Shown here: piece by piece, positions 35,111 through 43,314 of the stretch
Layout of the letters: each line of letters begins with the position of its first letter
Position numbering within the stretch: position 1 is the stretch's first letter
From: Flaviramulus basaltis
GTDB lineage: Bacteria > Bacteroidota > Bacteroidia > Flavobacteriales > Flavobacteriaceae
DNA length: 64,000 bases
Assembly (NCBI RefSeq): GCF_900114265.1
Contig: NZ_FPKV01000001.1
Span: 1,054,001-1,118,000, forward strand
Direction of reading: 5' to 3'
The notes under the pieces: generated by a model
What the model was told of the DNA's origin: nothing
Databases searched by the model: none
What the model saw: only the letters and a program-made list of their open reading frames with translations
Made by a program: the position numbers and the translations under genes

Positions 35111-35818
35111 ATGAAAAAATTACTTGGATTGGTTTTATTGATGAGCAGCTTTATGTTAAGTGCACAAACTAACTCAGAATTATTAAAACACTACGAAGCT
35201 TATTATAAGCAAATGAAAGTACAGGGTGATGTGCAAGGCATGATAAATGGAATGACGCATTTAAATCTATTAGCACCCTCTAAAGCAAGAAAAGATACTT
35301 TAGCTTATATTTATATGAGTGAAAACAAATATGCGCAAGCTCTTAATACTATTGGTTATGAAATAAACGCAACAGATTCTGATATTGCAGTTGAAGTAAA
35401 AGCCGTATCATTAAAAGCGGTAAAACAGCCAGTATTAGCTATTGGTCTTTTTGAAGAAATGTTTAAAAGGAACCCAAATGCATTAATAGCTTATGAATTA
35501 GCAGAACTTAATATGCAAACTCAAAAGTTTGCTGAAGCAGAAAAGCATATAAATTATGGATTACTTAATTCTAAAGACGATATGAAAAAAGCGTTTTATG
35601 AATCGCAACAACCATACGAAGTGCCTTTAAAATCTGCGTTTATGTATTTAAATGCGCTGTCTGTTTATAATAAAGACAAAAAAGCAAATATTGATGCAGC
35701 TGTAGATATTTTAGATGCTGCTTTAAAAACGGCTCCTAACTTTGGTTTAATTCAATTAACAAAAACGGAGTTGTTAAGACAAAAGCAAGCAATTCAAGCT
35801 GCACAGACAAAAAATTAA
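35111..35818 (+). CDS. Secreted TPR-like protein
   Basis: This 235-residue exported protein has a signal peptide (MKKLLGLVLLMSSFMLSAQ). The mature part is entirely alpha-helical, made of paired helices reminiscent of tetratricopeptide repeats (for example MSENKYAQALNTIGYEI and LAELNMQTQKFAEAEKHI). It is probably periplasmic and protein-binding. It is followed after 20 nt by an outer-membrane protein gene, with which it likely forms an operon. The specific function is unknown. Confidence 0.7.
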   Translation: MKKLLGLVLLMSSFMLSAQTNSELLKHYEAYYKQMKVQGDVQGMINGMTHLNLLAPSKARKDTLAYIYMSENKYAQALNTIGYEINATDSDIAVEVKAVSLKAVKQPVLAIGLFEEMFKRNPNALIAYELAELNMQTQKFAEAEKHINYGLLNSKDDMKKAFYESQQPYEVPLKSAFMYLNALSVYNKDKKANIDAAVDILDAALKTAPNFGLIQLTKTELLRQKQAIQAAQTKN

Positions 35819-35838
35819 TTTTCATTAAAACACCAAGT

Positions 35839-36384
35839 ATGAAAACGAACAAGTTAATTTTAAGATTATTAATTCTTATTGCCGTTGGCATATTTGGTGA
35901 AAAAGGTTTTTCGCAAACCACTAAAACTATAGATACAGATAGTATAGCAAAAGAAGATAAAAGACTAAAATTTGGATGCGGATTTGGATTAAGTTTTGTT
36001 GGTGGAACTAACGTTAATTTATCTCCTAATTTAACATATAAGGTTAGTGATAAAGTATCATTTGGAGGTGGGCTTCAAGGCAGTTATTCTTCTATAAAAA
36101 ATTATCAAAATACAACGACTTTTGGTGCTAATTTATTAGGAATATATAACCCTATTAATAAAATATCTACATTATTAGAATTTGCAGAATTAAGGGTTTC
36201 TACAGAAACAGAAACTCCACAAAGTAAAACCAAACACAATTATTGGGACTCTGCTTTATTTGTAGGAGCAGGATTTAATATTACTAGCAAAATATTAATT
36301 GGTGCAAAATATAATGTACTATACGATGAGAATGAAAGTGTATATACAAGTGCAATAATCCCTTTTGTGAATATTACATTCTAA
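35839..36384 (+). CDS. Small outer membrane beta-barrel protein
   Basis: This 181-residue protein has a signal peptide (about 1-25, ending GFSQ) and a mature region of alternating strands (GFGLSFVGGTNVNLSPNLTY, VSFGGGLQGSYSS). It ends in AIIPFVNITF, with a terminal Phe as in outer-membrane barrels. The predicted barrel has about eight strands. It is cotranscribed with the TPR-like protein; no ligand or enzymatic motif is seen. Confidence 0.7.
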   Translation: MKTNKLILRLLILIAVGIFGEKGFSQTTKTIDTDSIAKEDKRLKFGCGFGLSFVGGTNVNLSPNLTYKVSDKVSFGGGLQGSYSSIKNYQNTTTFGANLLGIYNPINKISTLLEFAELRVSTETETPQSKTKHNYWDSALFVGAGFNITSKILIGAKYNVLYDENESVYTSAIIPFVNITF

Positions 36385-36405
36385 AAAAAAGAATTATAAT
36401 AATTA

Positions 36406-36440
36406 AAAAACGGCAAGTATTTAAAATACTTGCCGTTTTT
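36406..36440. terminator. Bidirectional terminator before the M13 peptidase gene
   Basis: AAAAACGGCAAGTATTT / AAATACTTGCCGTTTTT forms a stem of about 17 bp between convergent genes. Confidence 0.85.
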
Positions 36441-36461
36441 AAGTTTTACAAACCTAATGTA

Positions 36462-38558
36462 TTACCAAATTCTCACGCGTTCATCAGGTTTTATGTACAT
36501 GCTATCTCCTTCTTTAACATTAAAGGCTTCATAAAAAGCATCAATATTCATTAAAGGTTGTATAGCTCTTGTCATTCCTGGAGAATGAGGGTCTGTTTTA
36601 ATTCTGTTTTTAAGAGCATCATCTCTCATTTTTGTTCTCCAAACGGTAGCCCAAGACATGAAAAAACGTTGTTCTGGTGTAAAACCATCAATGTTTTCTG
36701 AAGGTCTTCCATTTTCTTCAAAGCTAAGTTGTAAAGCTTCAAAGGCAGCAGTAACACCTCCTAAATCACCAATGTTTTCTCCTAATGTAAAAGGACCATT
36801 AATAAAGGTCTCTGGTAAAACTTCAATAGCACTATATTGATCTGCTAAATCTTTACCTAAAGCTTCAAATTGTTCTAAATCTTTATCTGTCCACCAGTTA
36901 TTTAAGTTTCCATTTTTATCATATCGAGATCCCGAATCATCAAAACAATGAGAAATTTCATGACCAATTACAGCGCCAATGCCACCATAATTTACAGCAT
37001 CATCAGCTTGGTAGTTGTAAAAAGGAGGTTGTAATATAGCAGCAGGAAAAACAATCTCGTTAAAAGAAGGATTAAAATAAGCATTCACAATTTGTGGAGC
37101 CATTCCCCATCTGCTTTTGTCTACAGGGTTTCCTAAATCCTCTAAATTTTGTTTATGATTCCAAACTCTAGCATTCATCATATTTTCATGATAACTACCA
37201 CCTTCTTCTGAACTTTTAATCTCTAAATCTGAATAATCTTTCCATTGGTCTGGATAAGCTATTTTTACATTTAAGGCTAATAATTTTTCAACAGCTTTTT
37301 GCTTTGTTTCATCTGTCATCCAAGACAAATTATTAATTCTATTTTCAAAAGCTTTAATAACATTAGCAATCATTTTTTCAGCTTTAGCTTTAGCTTCAGG
37401 AGGGAAATTTTCATCAACATATAATTTTCCTAAAGCTTCGCCTATAGTTCCGTTTAAAGTTTGTAAAGCTCTTTCGTCTCTTGGGCGTTGTTTTTTTGCA
37501 CCTCTTAATGTTTTACTGTAAAACTCCCAACTTGCTTCTTCAATATGATTACTTAAAGTGCCAGAAGCACCATTAAATAAAGACCAACGCAAATAGGCTT
37601 TCCAATCGGAAACATTATTTTCGGCCAAAATATTTTGTAATGCGTTAATATATTTAACATCACTTACAATAATAGTATCTAGTTTTTTTACACCTATACC
37701 TTCAAAATAATTTTTCCAGTTTATTGCTGGAGCCATATTTTGTAATTCACTAATAGATCTTGGGTTGTAACGCTTACGTGCATCTCTTCGGTCAACTTTG
37801 TCCATTCTAGGTTCAGCAAGACGGGTTTCAAAGTCAAGAATTTGTTTTGCTTGTGTACTTGCATCAGCTTCAGAATCGCCAAGATATTGTAGCATTTTAG
37901 TAATATGTTTTACATATTGTCCTCTTTTTTCTTGAGAGTCTGCATCATCTTTTACGTAGTAATCTCTATCTGGAAGACCTAATCTGCCAGCTCCTAAATA
38001 AGCAGAGTTTATATCGCTATTTTTAATATCTGCACCAACTCCAAAACCAAAAAATCCAGCGCCACCTTTTGGTTCCATTTCAATAAGATAATTTTGTAAG
38101 TCACTAATATTATTAATGGCTTCAATTTTACTTAAATTAGATTTTATAGGATTTATTCCTTGGTTATCTCTACTTGTTGTATCCATAATAGTTTCATACA
38201 AACTAATAGCTTTAGATTGGTCTGAACCTGGTAGAACTTGAATCTTTTTTAAGTCTTTGTTATCAGACATAGCCATTTCAAGAATAGATAATACGTCTGC
38301 ATCTGTTTTTTTTCTTAGTTCATTAAAACCACCCCAACTTGTTTGGTCATCAGGAATTTCTGTGGTGTCTAGCCATTTTCCATTAACATATCTAAAAAAA
38401 TCATCATTTGGTTTGGCTTCTTTATCCATATAATCCAAGTTTATTCCTGGGATTACTTCGGCTTTTAACGCTTCTTTTTTTGCATCTTCTTTACATGCAA
38501 GCACTACTAAACAGGTAAAAATAGATAGTACGGGGAGAAATTTAAAATTGGTTTTCAT
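36462..38558 (-). CDS. M13 family zinc metallopeptidase, lipoprotein
   Basis: This 698-residue neprilysin/PepO-type endopeptidase has a lipoprotein signal with lipobox VLAC (Cys22). The substrate domain includes the NAYFNPSFNEIVFPAAILQPP strand-helix. Zinc motif HEISH, in VIGHEISHCFDDSGSRYD, is followed by ENIGDLGG with the third ligand Glu. The C terminus is RVRIW, the conserved terminal Trp of the family. It should be a membrane-tethered periplasmic oligopeptidase. Confidence 0.93.
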   Translation of the reverse strand: MKTNFKFLPVLSIFTCLVVLACKEDAKKEALKAEVIPGINLDYMDKEAKPNDDFFRYVNGKWLDTTEIPDDQTSWGGFNELRKKTDADVLSILEMAMSDNKDLKKIQVLPGSDQSKAISLYETIMDTTSRDNQGINPIKSNLSKIEAINNISDLQNYLIEMEPKGGAGFFGFGVGADIKNSDINSAYLGAGRLGLPDRDYYVKDDADSQEKRGQYVKHITKMLQYLGDSEADASTQAKQILDFETRLAEPRMDKVDRRDARKRYNPRSISELQNMAPAINWKNYFEGIGVKKLDTIIVSDVKYINALQNILAENNVSDWKAYLRWSLFNGASGTLSNHIEEASWEFYSKTLRGAKKQRPRDERALQTLNGTIGEALGKLYVDENFPPEAKAKAEKMIANVIKAFENRINNLSWMTDETKQKAVEKLLALNVKIAYPDQWKDYSDLEIKSSEEGGSYHENMMNARVWNHKQNLEDLGNPVDKSRWGMAPQIVNAYFNPSFNEIVFPAAILQPPFYNYQADDAVNYGGIGAVIGHEISHCFDDSGSRYDKNGNLNNWWTDKDLEQFEALGKDLADQYSAIEVLPETFINGPFTLGENIGDLGGVTAAFEALQLSFEENGRPSENIDGFTPEQRFFMSWATVWRTKMRDDALKNRIKTDPHSPGMTRAIQPLMNIDAFYEAFNVKEGDSMYIKPDERVRIW

Positions 38559-38665
38559 TTTATTGAATTAGTCTTTAAAAATTAAAACACCAATTTAAAT
38601 TTAATAAGTTGCTAAGGCGGTGAATGGAGTATATATTAACAAAAGTTTAATAAAAGCTAAAGGAT

Positions 38666-39184
38666 CTAAGGTTTTTCGATATCGCGATTGTCAAATTCAA
38701 TTTTTTTGTTCATTTGAAAATTGATATTAGAAAACGCCACAAAAAACTCCTTTATAGTGTTTAGTAATTCTTCTTTGCTAGTGGTAGAAAGGTTTGATAA
38801 GCTCTCAAGTTTTAAAAGCTTAGTTTCTAAAACTAGCAACCTTGCCGAGATGGAAGCGCTATTTACTTGAGCTGGGATATTTGCTTTTAAGTTTTTTACT
38901 AGTAATTTAACTTCTTCGTCATTATTGTAAAAAAAGCTTAAATCACCTTGTTTTATATTTGTTATAATATCTTGAAACTGGTAGTATTCTTTCCAATCTA
39001 TAATTACATCTTCAGTTTTAGAGTCTAAAGCATATTCAATGTATTTTAATTTTGATATTTCTTGTTGAGTTAAGTCTTGACTTTGTTGTTTTTCAATAGT
39101 CTCAGAAGCTTCGGTATCTTGAGTTTTTTTACAAGAAACAAACAGGAGAATTAAACTAAATACGGTTAAAACTTTAAGATTCAT
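38666..39184 (-). CDS. Hypothetical lipoprotein
   Basis: This 172-residue protein has a lipobox LFVSC (Cys18) followed by polar linker KKTQDTEASETIEKQQSQ. The remainder is predicted to be almost all alpha-helical, with heptad-like leucines (LLVLETKLLKLESLSNLS). I do not recognise a family. It lies behind the M13 peptidase on the same strand, with a 107-nt gap. Confidence 0.7.
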   Translation of the reverse strand: MNLKVLTVFSLILLFVSCKKTQDTEASETIEKQQSQDLTQQEISKLKYIEYALDSKTEDVIIDWKEYYQFQDIITNIKQGDLSFFYNNDEEVKLLVKNLKANIPAQVNSASISARLLVLETKLLKLESLSNLSTTSKEELLNTIKEFFVAFSNINFQMNKKIEFDNRDIEKP

Positions 39185-39213
39185 ATAGTTTTGTTTAAAA
39201 TAATGTCATCCTA

Positions 39214-39221
39214 CAAAGATA
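39214..39221 (-). promoter_or_regulatory. -7 element TATCTTTG for the hypothetical lipoprotein
   Basis: The minus strand reads TATCTTTG, a perfect TAnnTTTG, 29 nt before the ATG. A clear -33 TTG is not visible. Confidence 0.4.
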
Positions 39222-39344
39222 TAGGAATACTTGATTTTAATGAATTTAAAATATAATCAAAATCAATTATTTTTGATTTTTAAAATGCAATATTATCAAT
39301 AAAATCTTATTATTTTTGAAAAATTCTTATAATGAAGGTTTTAA

Positions 39345-40316
39345 ATGAGTTCTAAAATATTAATAATTGGGGCATGCGGACAAATAGGTTCGGAATTAAC
39401 ATTTAGGCTGCGAAGCATTCATGGTGACAAAAATGTAATTGCAAGCGACATTAGTTATAATAATCCAGATATTGTAAATACAGGTATTTTTGAAATTGTT
39501 GATGCACAAGATTATGCAAGTGTTAAGGTTTGTGTTGAAAAACATAATATTGACACGGTGTATTTAATGGCGGCTATGTTAAGTGCTACTGGCGAAAAAT
39601 ACCCTATGAAAGCATGGGATTTGAATATGACTTCCTTATTTCATGTGTTAAATTTAGCGCGTGCTAAGTTTATTAAAAAAGTATTTTGGCCATCGAGTAT
39701 TGCTGTTTTTGGAACGACAACACCAACAGAATATACACCACAATATGCGGTTATGGAGCCTTCAACCGTTTACGGAATTACAAAACAAGTTGGTGAGCGC
39801 TGGTGTGAATATTATCATAATAAATATGATGTAGATGTGAGAAGTTTACGTTACCCAGGCATTATAAGTTGGAAAACATTACCAGGCGGCGGCACTACAG
39901 ATTATGCAGTTGAAATATATCATGAAGCTATTAAAGAGAAATTTTACGATTGCTTTTTAAAAGAAGATACAGAGCTCCCAATGATGTATATGGATGATGC
40001 CATTAATGCTACTGTTGATATAATGACTGCCAAGGCAAGTGATATTAAAATTAGGTCGTCTTACAATCTTGCAGCGATAAGTTTTACGCCAAAAGAAATT
40101 GCAGAATCTATTAAAAATTATATTCCAGATTTTAAAATAGAATACAATCCAGATTACAGACAAGAAATTGCTAATAGTTGGCCAAAAAGCATAAATGATT
40201 CTTATGCAAGACAAGATTGGAAATGGAAACACAAATTTTTGTTAGAAGATGTAACTAAAGAAATGCTTTTACAGTTAGATAAAAAGTATAACCAAATTTT
40301 AAAGAAGTCAAATTAA
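39345..40316 (+). CDS. tdh: L-threonine 3-dehydrogenase, short-chain (SDR/epimerase) type
   Basis: This 323-residue extended SDR oxidises L-threonine to 2-amino-3-ketobutyrate with NAD+. The N-terminal GACGQIGSEL (residues 8-17) is the Rossmann loop, and YGITKQVGE carries the catalytic Tyr and Lys. The segment YPGIISWKTLPGGGTTDYAV is diagnostic for the SDR-type threonine dehydrogenases found in Bacteroidota and Flavobacterium. A generic epimerase is the less likely alternative. It is monocistronic; a -7-like TATTTTTG lies at 39311-39318. Confidence 0.85.
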   Translation: MSSKILIIGACGQIGSELTFRLRSIHGDKNVIASDISYNNPDIVNTGIFEIVDAQDYASVKVCVEKHNIDTVYLMAAMLSATGEKYPMKAWDLNMTSLFHVLNLARAKFIKKVFWPSSIAVFGTTTPTEYTPQYAVMEPSTVYGITKQVGERWCEYYHNKYDVDVRSLRYPGIISWKTLPGGGTTDYAVEIYHEAIKEKFYDCFLKEDTELPMMYMDDAINATVDIMTAKASDIKIRSSYNLAAISFTPKEIAESIKNYIPDFKIEYNPDYRQEIANSWPKSINDSYARQDWKWKHKFLLEDVTKEMLLQLDKKYNQILKKSN

Positions 40317-40393
40317 TTTAAAAGAGAATTTATTGGGAGTTTTTTTTGAATAAATCCGTTTAAAGTTATCGTTCTCTTAAAAACGGGAATCTC

Positions 40394-40438
40394 AAATAAA
40401 GAAATTTGTTAATCAGAATTCTTTATTTGTATATTTGA
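40394..40438 (+). promoter_or_regulatory. Promoter of the HupE-like gene with flanking operator-like palindrome
   Basis: TTTG (40406-40409), a 21-nt spacer and a perfect -7 TATATTTG (40431-40438) lie 24 nt before the ATG. An 11-bp inverted repeat, CAAATAAAGAA (40394-40404) and TTCTTTATTTG (40420-40430), brackets the -33 and touches the -7. This is where a repressor would act. Confidence 0.55.
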
Positions 40439-40462
40439 AACAACCCTAAAATTCTAATTTAA

Positions 40463-41053
40463 ATGCTTGAAAATTTCTGGTTTAATGTTCAATACGGCAT
40501 CAATCATGTTCTTGATATTAATGCCTACGACCACGTTTTATTCCTAATAGTTTTAACAGTTCCTTATATGTTTAAAGATTGGAAGCGAGTATTACTACTT
40601 GTTTCAATGTTTACATTAGGCCACACACTATCATTAGTTTTAGCCGCATATAATGTGGTAAGTGTTAATGCCAAAATAATAGAATTTTTAATACCTATTA
40701 CCATTTTAATTGTGGCACTTTTTAACGTATTTACATCTGGTAAAGGTGCACAAAAGGAAAAAGTAGGTGTTTTATTTTTATCGACATTATTCTTTGGTTT
40801 AGTGCACGGTTTAGGCTTTGCGCGTGAGTTTAAAATGTTTTTGGGAGATTCTGATAATAAGTTAGTTTTATTGCTTGAGTTTGCATTAGGTATAGAACTT
40901 GCTCAAATTATTATTGTGTTTGCAGTCCTATTTTTAGGCTATATTTTTCAAACTATTTTTAGGTTTTCTAAACGGGATTGGATTATGGTAATTTCTGCTA
41001 TTGTAGTTGGCTTGGTAATTCCAATGATATTGAATAGCGACTTCTTAGCTTAA
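40463..41053 (+). CDS. HupE/UreJ-family membrane protein
   Basis: This 196-residue membrane protein has six to seven helices. Characteristic histidines lie in GINHVLDINAYDHVLF (near residue 14), TLGHTLSL and FFGLVHGLGFA. The HupE/UreJ family is linked to nickel or other metal uptake for hydrogenase and urease, but no such enzymes are in this window. Metal transport across the inner membrane is therefore family-level inference. Confidence 0.82.
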   Translation: MLENFWFNVQYGINHVLDINAYDHVLFLIVLTVPYMFKDWKRVLLLVSMFTLGHTLSLVLAAYNVVSVNAKIIEFLIPITILIVALFNVFTSGKGAQKEKVGVLFLSTLFFGLVHGLGFAREFKMFLGDSDNKLVLLLEFALGIELAQIIIVFAVLFLGYIFQTIFRFSKRDWIMVISAIVVGLVIPMILNSDFLA

Positions 41054-41194
41054 ATTTTAGTAATCTTATAAAAACTTTAACGAACTTGCATTGTAATTAA
41101 AATACGAAGCGAGTATATTCGTTATATTGTTTCGCATTAAAGAGATGTTCTTGTATTTTCAATTTGCATAACTATATAATTGTATAAAAAATTA

Positions 41195-41626
41195 ATGCCA
41201 AAAAATAAACAACTTAAGTACGACAAGGCTTATTTAAGAATTGCACAAGAATGGGGAAAACTGTCTTACTGTAAACGTAGGCAGGTTGGAGCTCTAATTG
41301 TAAAGGATAGAATGATAATTTCAGATGGGTACAATGGTACGCCATCAGGGTTTGAAAATTTCTGTGAAGATGATGAAGGCTACACCAAATGGTATGTTTT
41401 ACATGCTGAGGCTAATGCTATTTTAAAAGTAGCATCGTCAACTCAATCGGCAAAAGGAGCTACGCTTTACATAACGATGTCACCTTGTAAAGAATGTAGT
41501 AAATTAATACATCAAGCAGGTATTGTAAAAGTAGTTTATAATGAAGCTTATAAAGATGATTCTGGACTCAGGTTTTTAGAAAAGGCCGGAATTGAATTAG
41601 AACAAATAGAAGATTTAAAAGCATAA
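41195..41626 (+). CDS. dCMP deaminase-like cytidine/deoxycytidylate deaminase
   Basis: This 143-residue zinc deaminase has HAEANAI (ligand His and catalytic Glu) and SPCKECSKLI (two ligand Cys). An N-terminal CKRRQVGALIV segment is typical of ComEB/dCMP deaminases. I chose ATG 41195; an in-frame TTG at 41180 would add five residues. It would convert dCMP to dUMP for thymidylate synthesis. Its TAA overlaps the ATG of the next gene by one base, so translation is coupled. Confidence 0.88.
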   Translation: MPKNKQLKYDKAYLRIAQEWGKLSYCKRRQVGALIVKDRMIISDGYNGTPSGFENFCEDDEGYTKWYVLHAEANAILKVASSTQSAKGATLYITMSPCKECSKLIHQAGIVKVVYNEAYKDDSGLRFLEKAGIELEQIEDLKA

Positions 41627-43215
41627 TGCCCTATCAAAAAAAATATTTGCCCTTAATTTTAGGTGTTGCCATTGCAGCAGGAATTTTTATTGGTGGAAAA
41701 TTAGATTTTACCGATTCGCCAGATCGCTTATTTTCTACAAATAGCAAAAAGGACAAATTAAACAGGCTTATTGATTACATTGAATACGATTATGTAGATG
41801 AGGTCAATACCGATAGTATTGTTGATATTACTGTTAATGGAATTTTAGATAATCTCGATCCACATTCGGTTTATATTCCAAAAGAAGATATGGCACGTGT
41901 TGCCGAAGAAATGAAAGGTGATTTTGTTGGTATAGGCGTAAGTTTTTATACCTACAGAGATACTATTGCAGTAATTAGAGCTATCGAAAACGGACCAAGT
42001 GCAAAAGCAGGTATTAAGGGCGGTGATAGAATTATTATGGCAGATGGCGATACGCTTTTTGGGAATAAGTTGAAAGATGGCGAAATAATTAAGAAGCTTA
42101 AAGGCTCAAAAAACTCTAAAGTTAAATTAAAAGTATATAGAAGAGGCGAACCAAAACTTTTAGATTTCACGGTAAAACGTAGCACGATTCCTATTAAAAG
42201 TGTAGATGCTGCTTATATGCTAACCGATAAATTAGGGTATATAAAAGTTAACCGTTTTGCAGAATCTACATATAAAGAATTTAAAGCTGGTATAGAAAAA
42301 CTAGAGGCATTAGGTGCTACTGAAATAACATTGGATTTAAGAAATAATCCAGGAGGTTTTTTGGGTATAGCCGAACAAATAGCTGATGAATTTTTAGAAG
42401 ATGATAAGCTTATTTTGTTTACAAAAAACAAACGCGGAAATATAGAAAAAAGTTTTGCAACGGAAAAAGGTGATTTTGAAGACGGTAATGTTTATGTTCT
42501 TATTGATGAAAACTCAGCATCTGCAAGCGAAATTGTAGCAGGAGCCTTGCAAGATAACGACAAAGGCACTATTGTTGGGCGTCGATCTTATGGTAAAGGT
42601 TTGGTACAACGAGAAATGGATTTAGGTGATGGTAGCGCAGTGAGGTTAACTGTATCACGTTATTATACACCAACAGGGCGTTCCATTCAGCGACCTTACA
42701 ATAAAGGAAATAAAGATTACTACGATGAATATTTCGAAAGGCTAGATAGAGGAGAGCTTTTAGATCCAGATAAAATTCAAGTAGATGATTCTTTAAAATT
42801 CACAACACCAGGCGGAAAAATTGTTTATGGCGGCGGCGGTATTATCCCCGATGTGTTTGTGCCTATTGATAATAGCATGCAAAACGAAACACTTTCTTAT
42901 TTATTGCGTCGTGGTTTTTTCGGAAATTTTGTGTTTGAAGAATTAGAAAAAGACAGACATATTTATGACGATATTCCTAGACAAGAGTTTATAAATAATT
43001 TTAAAGTAAGTGACGATTTAGTTTTTGCTTTTCAAGATTATTTAAACCTAAGAGCTGAATCTAAAGTAACGTTTGTAGCATATCATGATGAGGTGAAACA
43101 ATATATAAAAGCCACACTAGCCGATCAACTTTATGGCGCAGGTGCTTTTGAAGAAGTTTACAACCAACGAGATATTATGATAGATGAGGTTATTAAGTTG
43201 AGTGAAGAGGAATGA
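41626..43215 (+). CDS. S41 C-terminal processing peptidase
   Basis: This 529-residue serine protease has an N-terminal membrane anchor (about 7-25) and a PDZ domain (about 88-175, with GDFVGIGVSFYTY and GPSAKAGIKGGDRI). The S41 catalytic domain has LIDENSASASEIV (nucleophile Ser within 297-301) and GRRSYGKGLVQ (Lys324). It is expected in the periplasm, trimming protein C termini. The pairing with a deaminase gene is common in this lineage from memory, with no evident functional link. Confidence 0.92.
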   Translation: MPYQKKYLPLILGVAIAAGIFIGGKLDFTDSPDRLFSTNSKKDKLNRLIDYIEYDYVDEVNTDSIVDITVNGILDNLDPHSVYIPKEDMARVAEEMKGDFVGIGVSFYTYRDTIAVIRAIENGPSAKAGIKGGDRIIMADGDTLFGNKLKDGEIIKKLKGSKNSKVKLKVYRRGEPKLLDFTVKRSTIPIKSVDAAYMLTDKLGYIKVNRFAESTYKEFKAGIEKLEALGATEITLDLRNNPGGFLGIAEQIADEFLEDDKLILFTKNKRGNIEKSFATEKGDFEDGNVYVLIDENSASASEIVAGALQDNDKGTIVGRRSYGKGLVQREMDLGDGSAVRLTVSRYYTPTGRSIQRPYNKGNKDYYDEYFERLDRGELLDPDKIQVDDSLKFTTPGGKIVYGGGGIIPDVFVPIDNSMQNETLSYLLRRGFFGNFVFEELEKDRHIYDDIPRQEFINNFKVSDDLVFAFQDYLNLRAESKVTFVAYHDEVKQYIKATLADQLYGAGAFEEVYNQRDIMIDEVIKLSEEE

Positions 43216-43314
43216 TTAGTTAAACAGATATTTCTTGTTTACAACGAATAACTTATAAACAACACTAATTATCTTATATATTTTTAGATTTCTAATATAT
43301 AAATTGGAATCTAG

